From Caulobacter sp. 602-2 (GTDB lineage: Bacteria > Pseudomonadota > Alphaproteobacteria > Caulobacterales > Caulobacteraceae), in the NCBI RefSeq assembly GCF_011043625.1, contig NZ_JAAKGT010000012.1:82113-146112 (forward strand): a DNA stretch of 64,000 bases, in the 5' to 3' direction. The position numbers were made by a program, and so were the translations under genes. How positions within the stretch are numbered: the first letter of the stretch is position 1; each line of letters opens with the position of its first letter. The notes under the pieces are model-generated. The model was given only the letters and a program-made list of their open reading frames with translations, was not told the origin of the DNA and made no database searches. This document shows positions 47,110 to 57,171 of the stretch, piece after piece.

Positions 47110-47798
47110 ACAGTGCGGACAAGCGCGGTCTGACGCCGCTGGACGGCGTCTCGATCCTGACCACGGCGGCCATCGCCGGCGCGGCCCTGGCGGTCTGGCG
47201 GCTGGGTCCGACGGGACCCATGCCGATGCATTTCAACTACGCCGGCCAGGTCGATCGCTGGGGCGACCGCGCCGAGATGGGTCTGGCCATCGGCGTCATC
47301 GCCATGGTCGCCGGCGCGGTGGCCGTGGTCTGCGCGGCGATGGAGCGCCAGGTCAGGGACCGGCGGGGCGACCGCTTCACCTATCGCCTGGGACGGATCG
47401 TCGGCCTGGCCGCGCCGGCCTTCGGGGCGGTGATGCTGACCTCGACGGCCTTCGACCTGCTGCCCCGGCAGGGCGGCCAGGCGATGTTCCTCAGCCTGAT
47501 GATGGGCGGCATGGCCCTGCTGTTCCTGGGCATGGGGGCGTTCCTGGGGCGGGTGAAGCCCAACCCCGTCATCGGCGTTCGCACCTACTGGGCGCTGCGC
47601 AGCCGGCTGGCCTGGGACAAGTCCAACCGCCTGGCCGGGCGGCTGATGACCCTGGTCGGCCTGCTTGGCCTGGCGGCCGCGCCGGTCGCGCCCCAGCCGA
47701 TCGGTTTCCACGTGCTGATGGCCGGTGTGATCGCCTCGGGCCTGGCCGCCGGCTTCGAAAGCTGGCGGGTCTGGCGCACCGATCCGGATCGCACCTGA
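47106..47798 (+). CDS. SdpI-family membrane protein
   Basis: 230 residues with about six membrane helices. The DUF1648 motif MHFNYAGQVDRWGD and the C-terminal SdpI motif NPVIGVRTYWALRS...DKSNRLAGRL are clear. In Bacillus SdpI gives immunity to the SdpC toxin and signals by holding SdpR at the membrane. No SdpC-like toxin gene is present in this window. It is translationally coupled to the regulator. The role here could be envelope-stress sensing or protection from toxins of other bacteria (inference). Confidence 0.88.
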   Translation: MNSADKRGLTPLDGVSILTTAAIAGAALAVWRLGPTGPMPMHFNYAGQVDRWGDRAEMGLAIGVIAMVAGAVAVVCAAMERQVRDRRGDRFTYRLGRIVGLAAPAFGAVMLTSTAFDLLPRQGGQAMFLSLMMGGMALLFLGMGAFLGRVKPNPVIGVRTYWALRSRLAWDKSNRLAGRLMTLVGLLGLAAAPVAPQPIGFHVLMAGVIASGLAAGFESWRVWRTDPDRT

Positions 47799-47926
47799 GG
47801 CGAGGAGCCAGGTTCTCCCCCGCTTGGTTAAACCGCGTTCACCTGTCGTCAATTCTATCGCGTGTTTGGTCGTCGTGAGCTATGACACCGCCACGCGGGC
47901 GGGGCTAACGAGACCTAGGGTTACAG

Positions 47927-49903
47927 ATGGCTAACGGCGCCTTCGGCGGAAACAAGCCGGCGAAGACTCAACGCACGCCCCTCCAGGCGCTGCTGTACTG
48001 GACGACGGTTCTGGGCGTGTGGGGGCTGATCTTCGTGGTCACCTTCTTCGCGGTGTTCGCGCGCGACCTGCCCGACACCTCCAAGCTCTACGACGTCACC
48101 CGCCAGCCCTCGATCAACTACCTGGATCGCTCGGGCGCCCTGCTGGCCGTGCGCGGCAGCCAGTACGCGCCGCCGGTCGACATCGACGCCCTGCCCGAAT
48201 ACGTGCCGGCCGCCTTCGTCGCCATCGAGGACCGCCAGTTCTATCACCACTTCGGGTTCAACCCCTGGGGCATCGCCCGCTCGCTGATCTGGAACATCAC
48301 CCATGACGGCGGCCCCCAGCGCGGCGGCTCGACCATCACCCAGCAGCTGGCCCGCAACCTGTTCCTCAGCCCGGCCCAGAACTACAAGCGCAAGGCCCAG
48401 GAGCTGATCCTGGCCGTCTGGCTGGAGCTGAAGTTCAGCAAGAAGCAGATCCTGGCGCTCTACATGAACCGGGTCTATTTCGGCGCCGGCGCCTACGGCA
48501 TCGAGGCCGCCTCGCAGCGCTACTTCAACAAGCCCGCCAAGGACCTGACCATCGGCGAGGCCGCCCTGCTGGCCGGCATGATGAAGGGGCCGGCCCGCTA
48601 TTCGCCGGTCAGCGCCAGCGAGCGCGCCGCCCGCCGCGCCACCGTCGTGCTCGACGAGATGGTGCGCCTCAAGGCCATCACGCCTGAGCAGCGCGACGAG
48701 GCCTTCAAGACCCCGGTGCAGGTGTCGGCCACCCTGGCCAACCAGCGCGCCCAGTACTTCACCGACTATGTCGACGCCCAGGTGCGCTCGCTGGTCGGTG
48801 AACCGACCGAAGACCTGGTGGTCGAGACCACGCTTGATCTGCCGATCCAGGTGGCGGCCGAACGCGCCGTGCAACTGGGCGTCGAGGGCCATCTGAAGCA
48901 GGGCGTCCAGCAGGCCGCCCTGGTGGCCATCGACGGCGAGGGACGCATCCGCGCCTATGTCGGCGGCGAGGACTACGGCCAGAGCCAGTTCGACCGCGCC
49001 ACCAGCGCCCGCCGCCAGGCCGGCTCGGCCTTCAAGCCGTTCGTCTACCTCACCGCCATGGACCAGGGCCGCAATCCCAGCGTCATGGTGGTCGACGAGC
49101 CGGTGAAGATCGGCAACTGGGAGCCGCGCAACTACACCAACACCTTCCTCGGTCCGATGACCCTGCAGACGGCCCTGGCCCAGTCGATCAACACGGTCGC
49201 CGCGCGCCTGGCCAACGAGGTGGGCACCAGCAACGTGGCCGCCACCGCCCGTCGCCTCGGCATCACCAGCAAGATCCAGCTGGACCCCTCGATGGCGCTG
49301 GGCGCCGTCGAGGTCAGCCCTCTGGAAATGGCCCAGGCCTACGCCCCGTTCGCCAACGGCGGTTTCCTGGCCAAGGGCTACGGCATCGAGCGCATCCGCA
49401 CCGCCTCGGGCAAGGTTCTCTATGACCACAGCGTCGACAAGCAGCCGCGCCCGTCGGTGATCGGCTCGCCGTCGCTGCAGTACATGAACCAGATGATGCG
49501 CCAGGTGGTGAACGGCGGCACGGGCGGCCGCGCCAAGGTCGCCGGCTACGACATCGCCGGCAAGACCGGCACCACCAGCGACTACAAGGACGCCTGGTTC
49601 GTCGGCTACACGGGCGGCTTCGTCGCCGCGGTGTGGACCGGCAAGGACGACAACACCGCCATGAAGCGCGTCAGCGGCGGCGGCCCGCCGGCCGAGATCT
49701 GGAAGGTGTTCATGAGCTCGGCCCTGCCGCGCCTGAAGGCCACCCCGATCCCCGGCGGCGTCGCCGAGGTCCCTGCGCCGGTCGAGGACCCGATCGGCGA
49801 CATCCTGGGCGGCGGCGAGACCCCGACCGCCGACCCGGGGGCGACCCCGCCGCCGCCCGCCGGAACCCCGCCGGCCCAGACGGCGCCGGAACTGCCTTAC
49901 TGA
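47927..49903 (+). CDS. Penicillin-binding protein 1A (bifunctional peptidoglycan synthase)
   Basis: 658 residues. One N-terminal membrane helix (about 22-45) precedes a GT51 glycosyltransferase domain (AFVAIEDRQFYHHFGF, RGGSTITQQLARNLFLS) and a transpeptidase domain with Ser367 in GSAFKPF, the SIN motif and KTGTTSDYKDAWF. The C-terminal tail is Pro-rich. It polymerises and crosslinks peptidoglycan on the periplasmic side. Caulobacter has several such enzymes; I cannot tell which paralogue this is. Confidence 0.94.
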   Translation: MANGAFGGNKPAKTQRTPLQALLYWTTVLGVWGLIFVVTFFAVFARDLPDTSKLYDVTRQPSINYLDRSGALLAVRGSQYAPPVDIDALPEYVPAAFVAIEDRQFYHHFGFNPWGIARSLIWNITHDGGPQRGGSTITQQLARNLFLSPAQNYKRKAQELILAVWLELKFSKKQILALYMNRVYFGAGAYGIEAASQRYFNKPAKDLTIGEAALLAGMMKGPARYSPVSASERAARRATVVLDEMVRLKAITPEQRDEAFKTPVQVSATLANQRAQYFTDYVDAQVRSLVGEPTEDLVVETTLDLPIQVAAERAVQLGVEGHLKQGVQQAALVAIDGEGRIRAYVGGEDYGQSQFDRATSARRQAGSAFKPFVYLTAMDQGRNPSVMVVDEPVKIGNWEPRNYTNTFLGPMTLQTALAQSINTVAARLANEVGTSNVAATARRLGITSKIQLDPSMALGAVEVSPLEMAQAYAPFANGGFLAKGYGIERIRTASGKVLYDHSVDKQPRPSVIGSPSLQYMNQMMRQVVNGGTGGRAKVAGYDIAGKTGTTSDYKDAWFVGYTGGFVAAVWTGKDDNTAMKRVSGGGPPAEIWKVFMSSALPRLKATPIPGGVAEVPAPVEDPIGDILGGGETPTADPGATPPPPAGTPPAQTAPELPY

Positions 49904-49950
49904 CAAGACCCATCGCCCCGGACGTCACGCGACGCCCGGGGCGATCCGTT

Positions 49951-50316
49951 TCAGGGGTGAGCCTTCACCAGGCTTTTCGGCGCCACGATCGTCCAGGCGG
50001 TGCGCAGCAGGCCCGCCAGCTCGTCGGCCTCGATGGCCGCCAGCCGCACCAGCACCGCCGGATAGCCGCGATAGTGGTCGTCGTCGAAGAAGCGCTCGGG
50101 CGCGGCCTCGATCAGCATCTGCTTGGTCTCGATCCGGCAGCGCACGGCGATGACGCCGGGCACGAGCACCCGCCTGGCCTTGGGCGCGGGCCGGGCCAGA
50201 TAGCCCCAGGCCAGTCCCTTGCCGGCCACCTCGTAGGCGACCTGCTGGCCGTTGGAGGCTTGGATCACCTCGGGCAGGGCCGTGGCCAGGGCGCGCAGGG
50301 TTTCATCGTCGACCAT
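49951..50316 (-). CDS. MmcQ/YjbR-family protein
   Basis: 121 residues in the compact YjbR fold. Motifs: MVDDETLRALATALPE at the start, ERFFDDDHYRGYPAVLVRL in the middle and LLRTAWTIVAPKSL at the end. The family is linked to DNA binding, but its role is not established. The ATG at 50316 marks the start of similarity; the frame is open 28 codons further. It is convergent with the PBP1A gene. Confidence 0.82.
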   Translation of the reverse strand: MVDDETLRALATALPEVIQASNGQQVAYEVAGKGLAWGYLARPAPKARRVLVPGVIAVRCRIETKQMLIEAAPERFFDDDHYRGYPAVLVRLAAIEADELAGLLRTAWTIVAPKSLVKAHP

Positions 50317-50335
50317 GGAAGGATGAGGCGCCCAT

Positions 50336-50366
50336 CTCCTCCCTCGTGCAACGGGGGAGGGGAGGG
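50336..50366. repeat. Short palindrome of the family 1 type
   Basis: CTCCTCCCTCG...CGGGGGAGGGGAG, a single hairpin related to the arms of the longer elements. Similar solitary hairpins occur at 44012-44040 and 54106-54126. Confidence 0.55.
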
Positions 50367-50542
50367 CGTTCCAGGCCTTGCCCGGCCCAGATCCGGCCAA
50401 CAGCGTAAACCGTTGTTAAGGCTCACTGTTAAGGTCTGCGACACCTCTCCGAAAGCCGGTGTTTACCCCCGCGCTGTATCACTCTGAACCAACAAGAGTC
50501 GCTCTCCACGTGGGCGCGGCCGGTTCTGGTGGATGGCCTTCA

Positions 50543-52006
<1,464 letters not shown>

Positions 52007-52030
52007 GCGGGCTTTTCGGGTAGGGGCGGC

Positions 52031-52444
52031 TCAGGCCGCCTCTTCCTCGTCCAGGGCCGTCCAGCCCGCGCCGTCGCGGCGGGCGCGATGGTCGGTTTCC
52101 AGCCCCTGCAGTTCCAGCAGCACGGCGGCCAGCGGCAGGGCGCGGTTCCAGCGTCGCTCCAGCTGACGCACGATCTCAGGCACGGTCATGACCGCGCCTT
52201 CGCGGCCCAGCACCATCAGGATCATGTCGCGGGCGGCGCGCGGCTTGCGGCCGCGACGGGCAGGAGCCGCGAAGGTCGCCGGTTCGCCGGGTGCAGCCAG
52301 GCCGGCGCGCTCCAGGGCGCCCAGGGCCACGCCGATCGCCTTCAGCTCGCCCTCGAAGGGCTCCTGCGCGCGGCGCTGGGCCTCGATCATGCGCACTTCC
52401 AGGTCGGCTTTCCTGCGCAGGAGGAATTCGTAGGTGTTGGCCAT
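52031..52444 (-). CDS. Hypothetical protein with AT-hook-like motif and winged-helix-like end
   Basis: 137 residues: an N-terminal coiled coil (YEFLLRRKADLEVRMIEAQ), a basic RRGRKPRA segment like an AT-hook near residue 65, then a helix-turn-helix-like region (MTVPEIVRQLERRWNRALPL) and an acidic tail. This looks like a DNA-binding protein. It is convergent with tacA, 24 bases apart. No family name recognised. Confidence 0.6.
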   Translation of the reverse strand: MANTYEFLLRRKADLEVRMIEAQRRAQEPFEGELKAIGVALGALERAGLAAPGEPATFAAPARRGRKPRAARDMILMVLGREGAVMTVPEIVRQLERRWNRALPLAAVLLELQGLETDHRARRDGAGWTALDEEEAA

Positions 52445-52665
52445 CGCCTCGTTCCCGTGAACGGGTCGCCAGGCCGGTCTCCACGCACCGACCCCTCCGA
52501 CGCCGCCTTTCGGCCGCTCCGCTCACTTAGTTCAATGATTGTAATGATTTACGCTGGCGACAGTTTGTCGCATCAATCTTAACGCGAGCTTAATCGCAAT
52601 CCGCGAACAACGGTATTTAGTAAGAAATAAAGACTGTTTTCGTGTCTTTCGGCACAGATGCTCGG

Positions 52666-53184
52666 TCAGATTGCATCGGCCGTGGGGGTGGGAGTTCCTT
52701 GTCCAGCTTGGCCTTGGCCCCAGCGGGCGACCAGGGCGAGGGGGATGCCGACCAGCACCAGGTGGGCGCCGAGGTTGTTAATGAAGCGCGGCCAGGCAAA
52801 GGCGCTGGCCGGGCCCACCGCGCTGAGCGGCAGCACCACGTAGTTCATGACCACATAGGTCGCCGCGCCATAGGCCAGGCCCATAAGCAGCGGGCGGCGA
52901 ACCAGCACCAGCAGGCGCCGCGCCGCTAGCACATAGACCGCCGCCATCACCGACATGATGAAGTAGTGCAGCAAGAGGCCCAGGGCCGCCGCGCCGGTCC
53001 CGCCCTGGAAGGCCGCCTTGCCCAGGAGGCCGCTGGCGATCGACTGCAGGATCCGCTCTGGCGGCACGGCCTTGGTCACGCCCCAGAAGGTGAAGGCGTC
53101 GAGGATGTCGAGCGTGCCGGCCAGCAGGGTGGCGGCGGCGATGACCAGCAGCAGCGGGCGCGTCGCGCCGCGTTGGGTGACCAT
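52666..53184 (-). CDS. Integral membrane protein, unknown
   Basis: 172 residues, about four membrane helices (first: LLLVIAAATLLAGTLDILDA). Landmarks ERILQSIASGLLGKAAFQGG and NYVVLPLSA recur, as I recall, in a family of small bacterial membrane proteins without known function. It lies 66 bases downstream of the ArsR-like gene on the same strand and may be in its operon. Confidence 0.65.
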   Translation of the reverse strand: MVTQRGATRPLLLVIAAATLLAGTLDILDAFTFWGVTKAVPPERILQSIASGLLGKAAFQGGTGAAALGLLLHYFIMSVMAAVYVLAARRLLVLVRRPLLMGLAYGAATYVVMNYVVLPLSAVGPASAFAWPRFINNLGAHLVLVGIPLALVARWGQGQAGQGTPTPTADAI

Positions 53185-53250
53185 GGGACGGTTCCTCCCC
53201 CGTTTCCGGCCGGAGGCTAGTCCGGCGAACGTCGTTCGGCAATCTGGGCG

Positions 53251-53580
53251 TCAGGCGCCTTCCAGGTCGTGCTTCAGCCGGTTCAGGAGATCGGTCGCGG
53301 CCAGGGCGTAGGGACCGATCCAGCGGTCGTGGATGTCCTGGAAGGGGCCGGCGTCCAGGTGGTTCCAGCGTACGCGGCCCTCGCGCCGCACGACGATCAG
53401 CCCGGCCCGCTCCAGCACGCCCAGGTGCTGCATGACGGTGCAGCGGTCCAGGGCGCCGGCGAAGTGCTCGCACAGCTGCCCGGTCGTACGCGGGGCGGCC
53501 TTCATCAGGTCCAGCATCTGCCGCCGGCGCGAGTCGGCCAGGGCCTTGAACAACAGGTCGTCTTGGGCGGCGCTTGACAT
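53251..53580 (-). CDS. ArsR-family transcriptional regulator
   Basis: 109 residues. Winged helix: LFKALADSRRRQMLDLMKAA, TTGQLCEHF, CTVMQHLGVLERAGLIVVRR. This branch is usually encoded beside an AHSA1/SRPBCC protein, as here (divergent gene at 53631). The two cysteines are not arranged as a metal site. The ATG follows directly on a palindromic operator, so the mRNA is probably leaderless. Confidence 0.88.
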   Translation of the reverse strand: MSSAAQDDLLFKALADSRRRQMLDLMKAAPRTTGQLCEHFAGALDRCTVMQHLGVLERAGLIVVRREGRVRWNHLDAGPFQDIHDRWIGPYALAATDLLNRLKHDLEGA

Positions 53581-53618
53581 GTTATAGAATTATAACCTTA
53601 CATGCCGGCGTTCGCCAA
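53581..53618 (-). promoter_or_regulatory. Compact ArsR operator-promoter
   Basis: GTTATAGAATTATAAC (53581-53596) is a palindrome with 6-bp perfect arms. On the minus strand it contains a consensus TATAAT (53594-53589), 18 bases from TTGGCG (53618-53613). The ArsR ATG begins 8 bases after TATAAT. On the plus strand TTGACA at 53573 could be a -35 for the divergent gene, so the operator can control both. Confidence 0.7.
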
Positions 53619-53630
53619 GGGAGGACCGCC

Positions 53631-54101
53631 ATGTCCAGCGACGCCGATCCCAGACAGACCCCGCTGGCCTTCGAGGTGCAGCTGAAGATCCGCAAGCCCC
53701 CGGCCGAGGTGTTCGACGCCGTCGTCGATCCAACAAGGCTCAGCGGCTATTTCCTGCGCGCGGGCAGCGGCCCGCTGGTCGCCGGAACCACCGTGCTGTG
53801 GCAGTTCCCCGAGTTCGAGGAGCGCTATCCGGTGGTGGTGCGCGAGGTCGTCGCCCCCGAGCGCATCGTGCTGGAATGGGGCTCGGCGATCGCCGGCGAC
53901 CCCGACACCCGGGTGGTGATGACCTTTGTGGCGCTCGACGACGGAAGCACCATGGTCAAGATCAGCGAGTCCGGCTGGCCCCACACGGCCGAGGGCCTGA
54001 AAGCCTCGCACGGCAACGCCGGCGGCTGGATGCACATGATGGCCGCGATGAAGGCCTATCTGGAGTACGGGATAAACCTGCGCGAGGGCGGGGCGTTCTG
54101 A
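53631..54101 (+). CDS. SRPBCC/AHSA1-domain protein
   Basis: 156 residues with the START-like AHSA1 fold: FEVQLKIRKPPAEVFDAVVD at the start, LVAGTTVLWQFPEFEERYPV, then ERIVLEWGSA, and WMHMMAAMKAYLEYG at the C-terminal helix. Such proteins bind hydrophobic ligands and commonly pair with ArsR regulators. GGGAGGA before ATG 53631 gives the start. Ligand unknown. Confidence 0.88.
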   Translation: MSSDADPRQTPLAFEVQLKIRKPPAEVFDAVVDPTRLSGYFLRAGSGPLVAGTTVLWQFPEFEERYPVVVREVVAPERIVLEWGSAIAGDPDTRVVMTFVALDDGSTMVKISESGWPHTAEGLKASHGNAGGWMHMMAAMKAYLEYGINLREGGAF

Positions 54102-54105
54102 GCGT

Positions 54106-54126
54106 CCCTCTCTCTTTGAGAGAGGG
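54106..54126. terminator. Hairpin between convergent genes
   Basis: CCCTCTCTC (54106-54114), loop TTT, GAGAGAGGG (54118-54126). No T-tract; may be a solitary family 1 repeat arm. Confidence 0.4.
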
Positions 54127-54138
54127 AGGGGCTTAAGG

Positions 54139-54495
54139 CTACCCCTCGTCCTCGGCTTCTTCCGCCGCCGGCTCCGGCCGGCCCTTGCGGGTGAAGCCCT
54201 TGCCGCGCTTCATCGGCTTACGCTGGCCCTTGGCCTTGGCGGTGATCTCTTTGAGCTTGATGGTCTGGTTGACCGACAGGGCCTGGCCGGCGCCGCCCTT
54301 TTCCGGGTCGCCGAAGGCCCGGCCATAGGTCTCGATGCGCTGGGCCACCGAGCCCAGGAATTCGCCCTCCCAGTCGGAGAGCTCGATCCCGCCCTTGTCG
54401 GCCATCCGCCTGGCCTTCTTGAGGGCGCTGAGGGCCGCTTTCCTGGCCTGGGCCCGCGGATCCTGGGCTTTGCGATCGGGCGGCTTGGCGCGCAT
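54139..54495 (-). CDS. Basic hypothetical protein
   Basis: 118 residues, Lys/Arg-rich, with an acidic tail. Landmarks: DKGGIELSDWEGEFLGSVAQ, RIETYGRAFGDPEKGG and ALSVNQTIKLKEI. No membrane segment or signal peptide. It could bind nucleic acid given its charge. A strong terminator separates it from gapR. No family recognised. Confidence 0.55.
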   Translation of the reverse strand: MRAKPPDRKAQDPRAQARKAALSALKKARRMADKGGIELSDWEGEFLGSVAQRIETYGRAFGDPEKGGAGQALSVNQTIKLKEITAKAKGQRKPMKRGKGFTRKGRPEPAAEEAEDEG

Positions 54496-54510
54496 GGCGT
54501 CAGCCTAGCA

Positions 54511-54540
54511 AAAAGGCCCTCTCCAGGGAGAGGGCCTTTT
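54511..54540 (-). terminator. Terminator after gapR
   Basis: AAAAGGCCCTCTC (54511-54523), loop CAGG, GAGAGGGCCTTTT (54528-54540); on the minus strand it ends in CCTTTTTG. It lies 5 bases past the gapR stop. Confidence 0.9.
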
Positions 54541-54545
54541 CAAAA

Positions 54546-54815
54546 TCAGATCTCGCCGATGGCCGAGAGGTAGAGGTCGAGGATGGCGTCCTCTTCCTGG
54601 CGCTTGGCGCGGTCGGTCTTGCGCAGGCGGACCACCTTCTTGAGCACCTTGACGTCGAAGCCGTTGCCCTTGGCTTCGAGGTAGACTTCCTTGATCTGCT
54701 CCATGATCTCGGCCTTCTCGACCTCGAGGCGCTCGACGCGCTCGATGATCGACTTCAGCTGGCCCTGGGCGGTGGAGTTCAGAACGTCGGCGTGCGGGAT
54801 GGCGTCGTCGGCCAT
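54546..54815 (-). CDS. gapR: Nucleoid protein GapR (DUF2312)
   Basis: 89 residues, the exact length of Caulobacter crescentus GapR. Two long helices (QGQLKSIIERVERLEVEKAE; YLEAKGNGFDVKVLKKVVRL) and the end RQEEDAILDLYLSAIGEI match the DUF2312 family. GapR clamps around overtwisted AT-rich DNA ahead of replication and transcription forks and stimulates topoisomerases; it is required for normal chromosome replication and cell-cycle progress. The ATG at 54815 lies just after GGAGATC-like bases. Confidence 0.94.
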   Translation of the reverse strand: MADDAIPHADVLNSTAQGQLKSIIERVERLEVEKAEIMEQIKEVYLEAKGNGFDVKVLKKVVRLRKTDRAKRQEEDAILDLYLSAIGEI

Positions 54816-54943
54816 GGAGATCTCTCGCGAAAAGGGGCTGAAAACCGGAGGCGCGGAAACTAGTTCGGACGCGCCCCGAGGGAAAGCCGATTCCGAGCGC
54901 CGGACGCGCGGAGGCCTTCAAAACCGATGGTCCAGACATGCGA

Positions 54944-54973
54944 AAAGAACCGGCCGAGAACGACCGGTTCTTT
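54944..54973 (-). terminator. Terminator after rpmJ
   Basis: AAAGAACCGG (54944-54953) pairs with CCGGTTCTTT (54964-54973); followed on the minus strand by TCGCATG. It lies about 90 bases beyond the rpmJ stop. Confidence 0.65.
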
Positions 54974-55059
54974 CGAAGAACCTTCGCGTGGAGCGCGGCC
55001 GGCGGGGCCGCTGCTTCAACGTCGCGGACGTCCCGGAGCGAGGCCCCGGGCGCGCGTCA

Positions 55060-55185
55060 TCAGCCTTGCTTGGCCTTGAAGCGCGGGTCGGTCTTGTTGA
55101 TGATGTAGATGACGCCCTTGCGACGCACCATCTTGCAGTCGCGGTGGCGACCCTTCAGCGACTTCAGCGAGCTGCGAACCTTCAT
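55060..55185 (-). CDS. rpmJ: 50S ribosomal protein L36
   Basis: 41 codons from ATG 55185 to TGA. The product begins [20 protein letters not shown] and ends [13 protein letters not shown], which is the alphaproteobacterial L36 sequence pattern. Only one cysteine is kept, so this is the zinc-free form. A second TGA follows directly. It is a single gene between gapR and the DUF805 gene, not in a ribosomal operon, as is usual for this paralogue. Confidence 0.94.
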
Positions 55186-55336
55186 GACCGTCTCTGTTGT
55201 CAGCGGAGAGGTTCGGGCGCGCCATCAAGCTCGCCGGAACATCCGGATGTTTCGGAGGGCGTGCGTATAGGCAAGACGGGGCGATGAGTCAATCGGCCAA
55301 GGCCCCGCTGCGCGCAGGGGTCGCGACCTGTGGCCC

Positions 55337-55732
55337 TCAAGCCTCCGTCGGAAGGGCCGGCTTCAGCTTCACGCCGCGCGGCGGCGGCGGTCCGAAGCGG
55401 TTGTCGGCCGCTTGGCCAGCCAGGCCGCCCAGGGCCGACAGCAGCACCGGCAGCACCAGAACGGCCACGCCCAGGGTGTTCTGGTAGGCCTGGGGCGGAA
55501 TGACGAAGCCGCCGCCGAAGAACAGGGCCATCAGGGCGATGAACACCCCGCCGGCCCACCAGCCGGTGCGGCCAAGGTCGTGCAGGCGCGGGATCGCCGC
55601 GACCAGCATCACCACCAGGGCGGCCGGCAGCGGGCGGCGGAACACCAGGGCCGAGACCAGTATGGCGGCCAGGGCCGCCCCGACGATGGCCCAGTAGCTG
55701 GCGCGGTTGATCCGGCCTTTCAGCAGTTGCAC
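55337..55732 (-). CDS. DUF805 membrane protein
   Basis: 131 residues with about four membrane helices. DUF805 landmarks are GRINRASYW at the start, IPRLHDLGRTGWW after helix 2 and NRFGPPPP near the end. The GTG at 55732 is preceded by GAGGGG. Function of the family is unknown. Confidence 0.88.
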   Translation of the reverse strand: MQLLKGRINRASYWAIVGAALAAILVSALVFRRPLPAALVVMLVAAIPRLHDLGRTGWWAGGVFIALMALFFGGGFVIPPQAYQNTLGVAVLVLPVLLSALGGLAGQAADNRFGPPPPRGVKLKPALPTEA

Positions 55733-55872
55733 GTCGAACCCCTCGCGCCGACTTCGGATGGCGAAAGCCTCTTAAAGCAAAGCCTTGGCGGTGGCGATGC
55801 GAACCGGGAACTCACTTTGTCCTGGCGTCCTTGTGATTGAAGCTTTCGCACGAACCCCGGTAGCCTGCCTCA

Positions 55873-57171
55873 ATGGATAGACGCGTATTCCTCGTTCTGC
55901 TGCTGGCCGGTTGCGCCGACACGACCGTCAACGCCCCGCTGGCGCCGTCGACCCCGGTCGCGCCGCCCCCGGCCGTCTCGACGCCCGCCGCCCCGACACC
56001 GCCCTCGGCGGTCACCGCGGCGGAGACCGGCGGCCAGGTCGCCGCCTTCAACGCCTGGCTGGAGCAGTTCAAGCCCAAGGCCGTGGCCGCCGGCGTGCCC
56101 CAGGCGGTGGTCGATCGCGAGCTGAACGGCCTGACGCCCAATCCGCGCGTTATCTCGCTGGACGGCCGCCAGCCCGAGTTCTCCAAGCCGGTCGGCGACT
56201 ACATCAAGGGCGTGATCAGCGACGACCGCGTGGCCGTGGGCCGCGGCAAGCGCGACCAGCTGGCCTTCCTGCCGGCGGTCGAGCAGCGCTACGGCGTGCC
56301 GCGCGACATCCTGCTGGCCGTCTGGGCGATGGAATCGGCCTTCGGCAAGATCCAGGGCGATTTCGACGTTGTGCGCTCGATGGCCAGCCTGGCCGCCGAC
56401 GGCCGCCGTCGCGCCTGGGCTGAGGGCGAGCTGATCGCGGCCCTGAAGATCATCGCCTCGGGCGAGGACACCCGCGACCAGCTGAAGGGCTCGTGGGCCG
56501 GGGCCATGGGCCAGACCCAGTTCCTGCCGTCCAACTACCTGTCGACCGCCGTCGACTTCGACGGCGACGGCCGCCGCGACATCTGGCGCAGCGACGCCGA
56601 CAGCCTGGCCTCGGCCGCCAACCTGCTGGCCAAGGGCGGCTGGAAGCCGGGCGTGGGCTGGGCCAAGGAAGTGATCCTGCCGGCCGGCTTCGACTACAGC
56701 CTGGCCGAGGGCCCGCGCGAGGTTCCCTCGTGGTGGGAAGCCAAGGGCGTGAAGCGGGCCGACGGCCTGCCCTGGACGGCCGCGGACGCGGCGTCTCCGG
56801 CCGGCCTGATCCTGCCCGCCGGTGCGGCAGGCCCCGCCTTCCTGGCCCTGCCCAACCACTTCGCCATCCGCAAGTACAACAACTCCACCTCCTACGCCCT
56901 GGGCATCGGCCTGCTGGCCGACCGCTTCGGCGGCGGCGGGCCGCTGGTCGCGTCCTGGCCGGTGGAGCAGCCGCTGTCGCTGGCCGACCGCATGGCCGCC
57001 CAGATCGCTCTGGCCCGCCTGGGCTTCGACCCCGGCCCGGCCGACGGCGTTATCGGCGCGGGCACCCGCAAGGCCCTGCGCGCCTGGCAACAGAGCCGCC
57101 AGCTGCCGGCCGACGGCTATCTGTCGTCGGACATGGTGGGCAAGCTGAAGGCCCAGGCGGCGATCACCTGA
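55873..57171 (+). CDS. Lytic murein transglycosylase (MltB family) lipoprotein
   Basis: 432 residues. A short lipoprotein signal with lipobox LLAGC (Cys14) and a Pro/Ala-rich linker precede the SLT_2 domain (about 55-350) with catalytic Glu154 in AVWAMESAFGK and GAMGQTQFLPS. A C-terminal PG_binding_1 domain (about 365-430) shows RLGFDPGPADGVIGAGTRKA. It cleaves peptidoglycan glycan strands to 1,6-anhydro ends from the outer-membrane side. ATG at 55873. Confidence 0.92.
   Translation: MDRRVFLVLLLAGCADTTVNAPLAPSTPVAPPPAVSTPAAPTPPSAVTAAETGGQVAAFNAWLEQFKPKAVAAGVPQAVVDRELNGLTPNPRVISLDGRQPEFSKPVGDYIKGVISDDRVAVGRGKRDQLAFLPAVEQRYGVPRDILLAVWAMESAFGKIQGDFDVVRSMASLAADGRRRAWAEGELIAALKIIASGEDTRDQLKGSWAGAMGQTQFLPSNYLSTAVDFDGDGRRDIWRSDADSLASAANLLAKGGWKPGVGWAKEVILPAGFDYSLAEGPREVPSWWEAKGVKRADGLPWTAADAASPAGLILPAGAAGPAFLALPNHFAIRKYNNSTSYALGIGLLADRFGGGGPLVASWPVEQPLSLADRMAAQIALARLGFDPGPADGVIGAGTRKALRAWQQSRQLPADGYLSSDMVGKLKAQAAIT

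Noticed and set aside
50416..50432. CtrA site upstream of tacA (TTAA...TTAA)
   Set aside because: The spacing is 9 bases instead of 7, so it does not match the consensus; kept only as a hint in the findings.
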